Below, piece after piece: positions 59,371 to 64,000 of a stretch of DNA of 64,000 nt (position 1 is the stretch's first letter; each line of letters opens with the position of its first letter). The notes under the pieces were generated by a model. It was not told the origin of the DNA and ran no database searches. It worked only from the letters and a program-made list of their open reading frames with translations. The translations under genes were made by a program, and so were the position numbers. Source of the DNA: Piliocolobus tephrosceles (taxonomy: Eukaryota; Chordata; Mammalia; Primates; Cercopithecidae); assembly GCF_002776525.5 (NCBI RefSeq), contig NC_045441.1, positions 67,957,467 to 68,021,466 of the forward strand. Direction: 5' to 3'.

Positions 59371-59830
59371 AGACGGAGTTTTGTTCTTGTTGCCCAGGCT
59401 GGAGTACAAAGGCATGATCTCGGCTCACCACAACCTCTGTCTCCCGGGTTCAAGTGATTTTCCTACCTCAGCCTCCCAAGTAGCTGTGATTACAGGCATG
59501 TGCCACCATGTCTGGCTAATTTTGTATTTTTAGTAGAGACAGGGTTTCTCCATGGTGGTCAGGCTGGTCTCGACTCCTGACCTCAGGTGATCTGCCCGCC
59601 TCGGCCTCCCAAAGTGCTGGGATTACATGCGCGAGCCACCACGCCTGGCCTACTCTGCCACTTTCCACCTTTAGGACTTAGGGCATAATTTGAGTTCCCT
59701 CATCGGCAAAACAGAGATAATAATGCCTAGAATGTTGGGTTGTGGGAAATTAGACTTAATGCACCCAGTATGTTATTTGACACATGGTAGATATTTAAAA
59801 CAACAATCGATACTGCTACTAAAAATAATA
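59290..59830 (+). mobile_element. MIR SINE split by an AluS
   Basis: MIR text left of the Alu ('tgaatctgactctgccactt') continues right of it ('actctgccactttccacctt', 'cataatttgagttccctcat', 'aaacagagataataatgcct', 'cacatggtagatatttaaaa'). The host MIR shows the target site of the Alu (actctgccacttt on both sides). Confidence 0.85.
59343..59651 (-). mobile_element. AluS, full length, antisense, inserted in the MIR
   Basis: Poly(T) about 29, with 'ttgttcttgttgcccaggct', an AluS subtype change. TSD actctgccacttt at 59330-59342 and 59652-59664; 13 bp, perfect. Confidence 0.95.
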
Positions 59831-62254
59831 AACAAATGAACAAGCAAAAAAGAAGAAGGAATGAGGGAATTAGCCTGAGACAGGTAATAATTTTGAAATT
59901 AAAGGCTTTATAAAAGTGTTACAGATCAGCTTTTCTTTCAGGGATGACTTATACTGGAGTTATAATTTAAATGCCCACTTTGTGATAATAAAGACACAGC
60001 ACCTATTCTTAACCAGCCATTCAGACTTATTTAGAAAAGAATTTAGGATGGTGAGAAGGGGGTGAGAAGAAGTTAGGACATAGCTAGGCTAAGCTGCAAT
60101 TGGGGTCTCTCAGGTGGACAACGGAACCTCAGGGAGGTCACAGGAAATCTGGCTGTTTCAATTCAAGCCCATCTGTGTTCACAAATTGCTCCTCTCCAAG
60201 TAAGCACTTTGCCCTGGGCCATCACACAATGGAAATTAGATTATTAAGAATGTAGGCTACTTAAATAACAAAAATAGCTGGCATTCTAAATCAGCTTTGT
60301 ATTCACCTCAATTAAATAAAAGCCACGCATTTGCGTCAGCCAAAGGTTTGGTTGAGAAATACTGCTGCAATTTTCTACGTTGCTGGTCCAATGTGAGCTG
60401 AGCACTCCAACGTCTTAATAAACTTCCATCCTGACATGCTGATGGTCTCTCCGATATATGTAAATTAAAATGTGTATAAAGGAAGTAAAGTTTTAGAGAA
60501 GGAACCTCATACAGGCTGTTTCTGCTTAGCTCAGGCATTTATGAAAACAACGGCAATTCAAGCAAAAAGATCAAAGACAAATCGCCTGGTGGTTGTCAGC
60601 CTTCAGGAGAATGCTGAAAATACTGCAAACTTCAAGAATGCTGAAAACAGAATCAGTTGTTTAGGTTGATTTCAAATTATACTAATAAGCCAAATAAAAG
60701 AAAAATCATCTCTCACCCTCATTAATTCCCATAGTCATTAATTTAAACTTGCATGCCCCTTTGCTACTTGCTTAGATTTTTTTACAGTACATCTCTTTGT
60801 ATATAGGTCAGAGTAAGCCTTATAATATGTGAGAGAGAAACAGAATTCACAACCCATAGCATTTTAAAAAGCAACTGCATAATGACCTCAGTTTTTAAAA
60901 ATGAGATAAATATCAAGATATTCATTAGATTAAGGTCAATGTGAAGATTAACCTGAAAGAAGAAGAGTTTTATATTTTTCCTTGGTGGACAGAGACCAAA
61001 ATATGTATCATTCTTTATAAGTTTTCACAAAATAGAGTTTTTCAAGACTGAAAAAATTAATAAACTTTCACTATTTCTTAATGTTTACCTTTTCTTAAAA
61101 TAATGCCTAAAAATGTCTTAAAATATTCCAGGAATATTTTACTACTCTTATTATATTATGTTTTCATTGTTAAATTTTTATAAATGGCAAAAACAATATT
61201 AATTATGAATCCTTCTAAACAGCTATACAAAACCTGGCAAGCAAACAAATAAAAAATACTTTAATTAAGTTATTCACCATGCAGCAATTAACCACAGGTG
61301 ATGATTTGGGGTTCACACTTCCAAATTTTAGATATTTTTTGTTATTGGCAACACAACTACATATGTGTCTTATTTTCAAAAATGAACCATACAACAGAGG
61401 AACATGTTAAACAATATGGGGGGGGGGTACAATTCTCAATATCTAGAAGGTAGGAGATGCTAAAGGAAAAGCAACCTGGTTTCCTTCAACAATAACATTA
61501 TAAAAAAAATTGCAAAACAGAGAGAGAGATTATCTTTTGAAGCATAGCAAATCACTTAAATTTATGGCATAAAATAATAATCAATAATAACGGTTTTAGC
61601 AGTTGATGGGTTCAATTCAGTGGTTCTAACTTGGGGTCTCTAATGCTTTTGCAGTAGGACAGCGGTTGGGGCTAAATAAATAAGACACAGGTTTTTTTTA
61701 AGTGAATAATTGATTAAGCTTCACTAAACAAAGAGGAACTAATTCTTTCTTTACCCTTAAAAACAAAACCTGAAAAACAGAAACAACTAGTGGTTCTTTC
61801 TTGATGCATAAAGATGCTTACGCATAAAGATGCTTCACCTCTATACAACAAGGAGAATGTATGCAAAGTCAGATTCCCTCTATTCAAAAGTTATTTGTCA
61901 GGACAGACTCTCTGTTTTAATCCATTTATTGAGAGTCTTTAATTCTCTGCATTGAGTACCGCAAGCAAAAGTGCACTCTGCAGTTCTAACGCAGTGAAGC
62001 AGATCTCTGATTGCAGAAAGGATGATACAAGGCACTCCTTACCCCATTCTAGAGGGAAGCATATTGGCTCAGTATGTCTTATCCTGTCTTCAAAACCATA
62101 GCCAGGGCCATTTGCTGCTGGTTAGAAGAGCTTGCGGTTTTCCCAAGGTCATGAGTTCTAAAGTAACTAATTCCTGGATAACAATGTAAGCATTTAATGA
62201 AGTCCAGTTGAGCTATTTCTCAGTTCTGATCCTTTGCCCAGCTGGCTGGCAGAA
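59831..62254. other. About 2.4 kb unrecognised sequence
   Basis: A G8 homopolymer lies at 61420-61428. No repeat family, RNA gene or exon was recognised. The frames at 60308-60669 lack similarity. Confidence 0.5.
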
Positions 62255-62465
62255 TCTAGTACAGTAAATCCTCATTTAATGTCATTGATAGGGTCTTAGA
62301 AACCACAATTTTAAGCAAAATGACACCTCAAATAATGTCGTTTTGTTCAACATTGTTTCATTATATGTTGATGAGAAGGAAAAAAATGATTTTCCTATAC
62401 ATCATTTTGCTTAAGGTTGCCATTTCCAATAAGTTATTAATGATATTAAGTGATGACTTAGTCCA
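62255..62465. mobile_element. Possible DNA-transposon (MER-type) relic
   Basis: 'agtacagtaaatcctcattt', 'aatgtcattgatagggtctt' and 'aatgtcgttttgttcaacat' match a mammalian interspersed repeat that I recall as a non-autonomous DNA transposon. Low confidence on family. Confidence 0.45.
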
Positions 62466-63149
62466 GCTTTTAAAGTGGACAGACCCACAGGGAGAAAAAT
62501 TGAAAGCTTCACAGAGATGGTCCTTTGAGAGTTAAGTATCAGAGAACGAAAGCAATGAGACCATATGATTGAGAATTATGAGGAACTTTGAATATATGAT
62601 TTTGTGTCCAAAATCCCTTATATATGGAAAACCAAAAATTGAATCTTTTTTACTATACACATGAGTAATTACATTGTTATACAGGTGAGGAGTAAACAAT
62701 AAGAACAGAGATGGTAAGAGAAGGCAACATTCTTTTGGTTACAGTGAAAGTTATTGAAGCCAGTGAAATAAACCCTCCAAGTTTCTATTGGGAAAGTTAT
62801 GTCCAGAGTTGGTTTCACTATAGGCAAAAGAGTGATGACAAGGAAATATGAAGAGATTCACTATCGAGAGAATGCTACTCAGTAACAGAAGGCTCAAGGG
62901 AGTAAAATCCATACATTAGTGGCAAACCCTAGGGACAGTGATTGTAATATTAGGTGTAATGAGGTAGGGCCAATGACTGAGCCTACTTTGATCACCTCTT
63001 CACATGAAATGATTTGACACAGAACAATAGTCCATTGATATTTACTTTTGTTTTGGCATGAACATAAAACTTTATGCAAATACTGATTTCAGATTTCTAT
63101 CTTTCCCTGAATACTGATTTGTGAATGCCAGCTTAGCTTTATCAGACAA
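62466..63149. other. Unrecognised sequence
   Basis: Nothing recognised. Confidence 0.5.
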
Positions 63150-63265
63150 AGTCACAGAGTTCCTTAAATATTCAGACTTCTAGGTCTCAACTCTAGAGAT
63201 TCTGATTCAGTAGGTCGGGTTTAGGTTGTGTAAATCTGTATGTACAAATTCCCTGGATACCACTA
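63150..63265 (+). mobile_element. MER5-like DNA transposon relic
   Basis: 'gagattctgattcagtaggt' then 'gtttaggttgtgtaaatctg' and 'caaattccctggataccact' correspond to the MER5A core. Confidence 0.6.
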
Positions 63266-64000
63266 ATGTATAATTAAACTTCAAAACTGACAGCATGCTT
63301 AGCAAGGCACTAATTGACTAGAAAATATCCATTGAATACAGATTTAGTATGGATGATAGTTTAAGAAACCATCAGACTATGTATCTGTAATCTACATGTT
63401 TAATCCTAATAGCATAACCCATTAGATTATAAACATCATAAGATCACAGATGATGTCCATCTGATTCACTGTTTTCTCCTAAGTAACTGGCATTGGTTAA
63501 GTCGAAGGCAAGGAGTATCTGATGAATAAATAAACAAATAATTCACTTGTTAAATAATGTTTAATTTCCAAATAACCTTGTGTTGCTGAAAAAGGCAAAT
63601 CAAAAACTTGTATTTTTTCATTTATCAACTTCTTTTATCAACTCACAAAGTAACAAAAATGTATTGAAAGCTTACTGAATGATAGATATAATGATGCAAT
63701 ATTTGTATAACCTATGGTTATACAGTGCCTCTTTCTAATGAAAAAATAAAACCTTTTGAATCTCCAAAATGAGAGTCATTCTTTGAGTACCTGAATGCCT
63801 CTGTTTTCTGCAATGGTGATTATTATGCAGCTGTGAGTCACTACAATAAAACCCTAGACAAAATTTCACGCTCTCTGTGACTTTTATAGCTGAGGTCTTG
63901 AATCTGGTTCATTTTCCCAATGATCTGTGTAGGGATGAATGCCCATTTTCCCATAACAGTCAGAAAATTTCAACAAATTCTTTGAGAAGCAAACCTTTCA
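63266..64000. other. Unrecognised AT-rich sequence
   Basis: No gene, RNA or repeat was recognised to the right edge. Confidence 0.5.

Overview
The window is nuclear DNA from a primate, almost certainly an Old World monkey (macaque, baboon or a relative). It is dense in Alu, L1 and MaLR/ERV insertions. Two Alu copies (3480-3803 and 57088-57386) carry the diagnostic changes of the cercopithecid AluYRa-type lineage. A CpG-rich solo LTR at about 56.16-56.52 kb does not match any human-lineage LTR that I recognise. I see no multi-exon protein gene, rRNA, tRNA or CRISPR. The window reads as AT-rich intergenic or deep-intronic sequence, and the only gene-like reading frame is a retrocopy of ribosomal protein L30 mRNA.

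Layout. 0-9.5 kb: mostly unrecognised AT-rich sequence with MIR remnants, a 5'-inverted L1 (2.44-4.0 kb) hit by an Alu, and a second Alu. 9.5-12.1 kb: a small hairpin, an MLT1 LTR/L2 block duplicated in direct orientation about 1.04 kb apart, and an old L1 fragment. 14.6-16.7 kb: an antisense ERV1-like LTR, a recent 177-bp tandem duplication, and the RPL30 retrocopy with an intact 115-codon frame. 17.9-24.1 kb: DNA-transposon and MIR relics, an MSTA-type LTR split by an Alu, another Alu, and a MER5-like relic.

25.5-34.4 kb is the most layered part. An old L1M has been invaded by an AluS, a purine-rich microsatellite, an antisense L1 ORF2 fragment carrying a plus-strand poly(A), and an L1PA of about 4.6 kb. 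That L1PA itself holds a truncated Alu and a 2-kb-class internal ORF2 deletion, and another AluY sits at its 3' target-site duplication. A 51-bp patch of the L1PA 5' UTR is also present, without any mismatch, in the old L1M 3.4 kb upstream.

34.4-55.9 kb: unrecognised sequence alternating with L1M, HAL1-like, MIR, Alu and LTR remnants. 55.9-57 kb: an L1 3' end in which a GATA microsatellite expanded, holds a 10-N assembly gap, and received the solo LTR. 57-64 kb: three more Alus, a MIR split by one of them, and MER5-like relics.

No set of genes works together here. What the window records is an order of transposition, duplication and repair events. I found no new multi-gene system; the most informative signals are the patch transfer, the antisense-L1 retrocopy, the LTR within the microsatellite, and the intact RPL30 retrocopy. 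Repeat family names are from memory of consensus sequences and were not checked with RepeatMasker.
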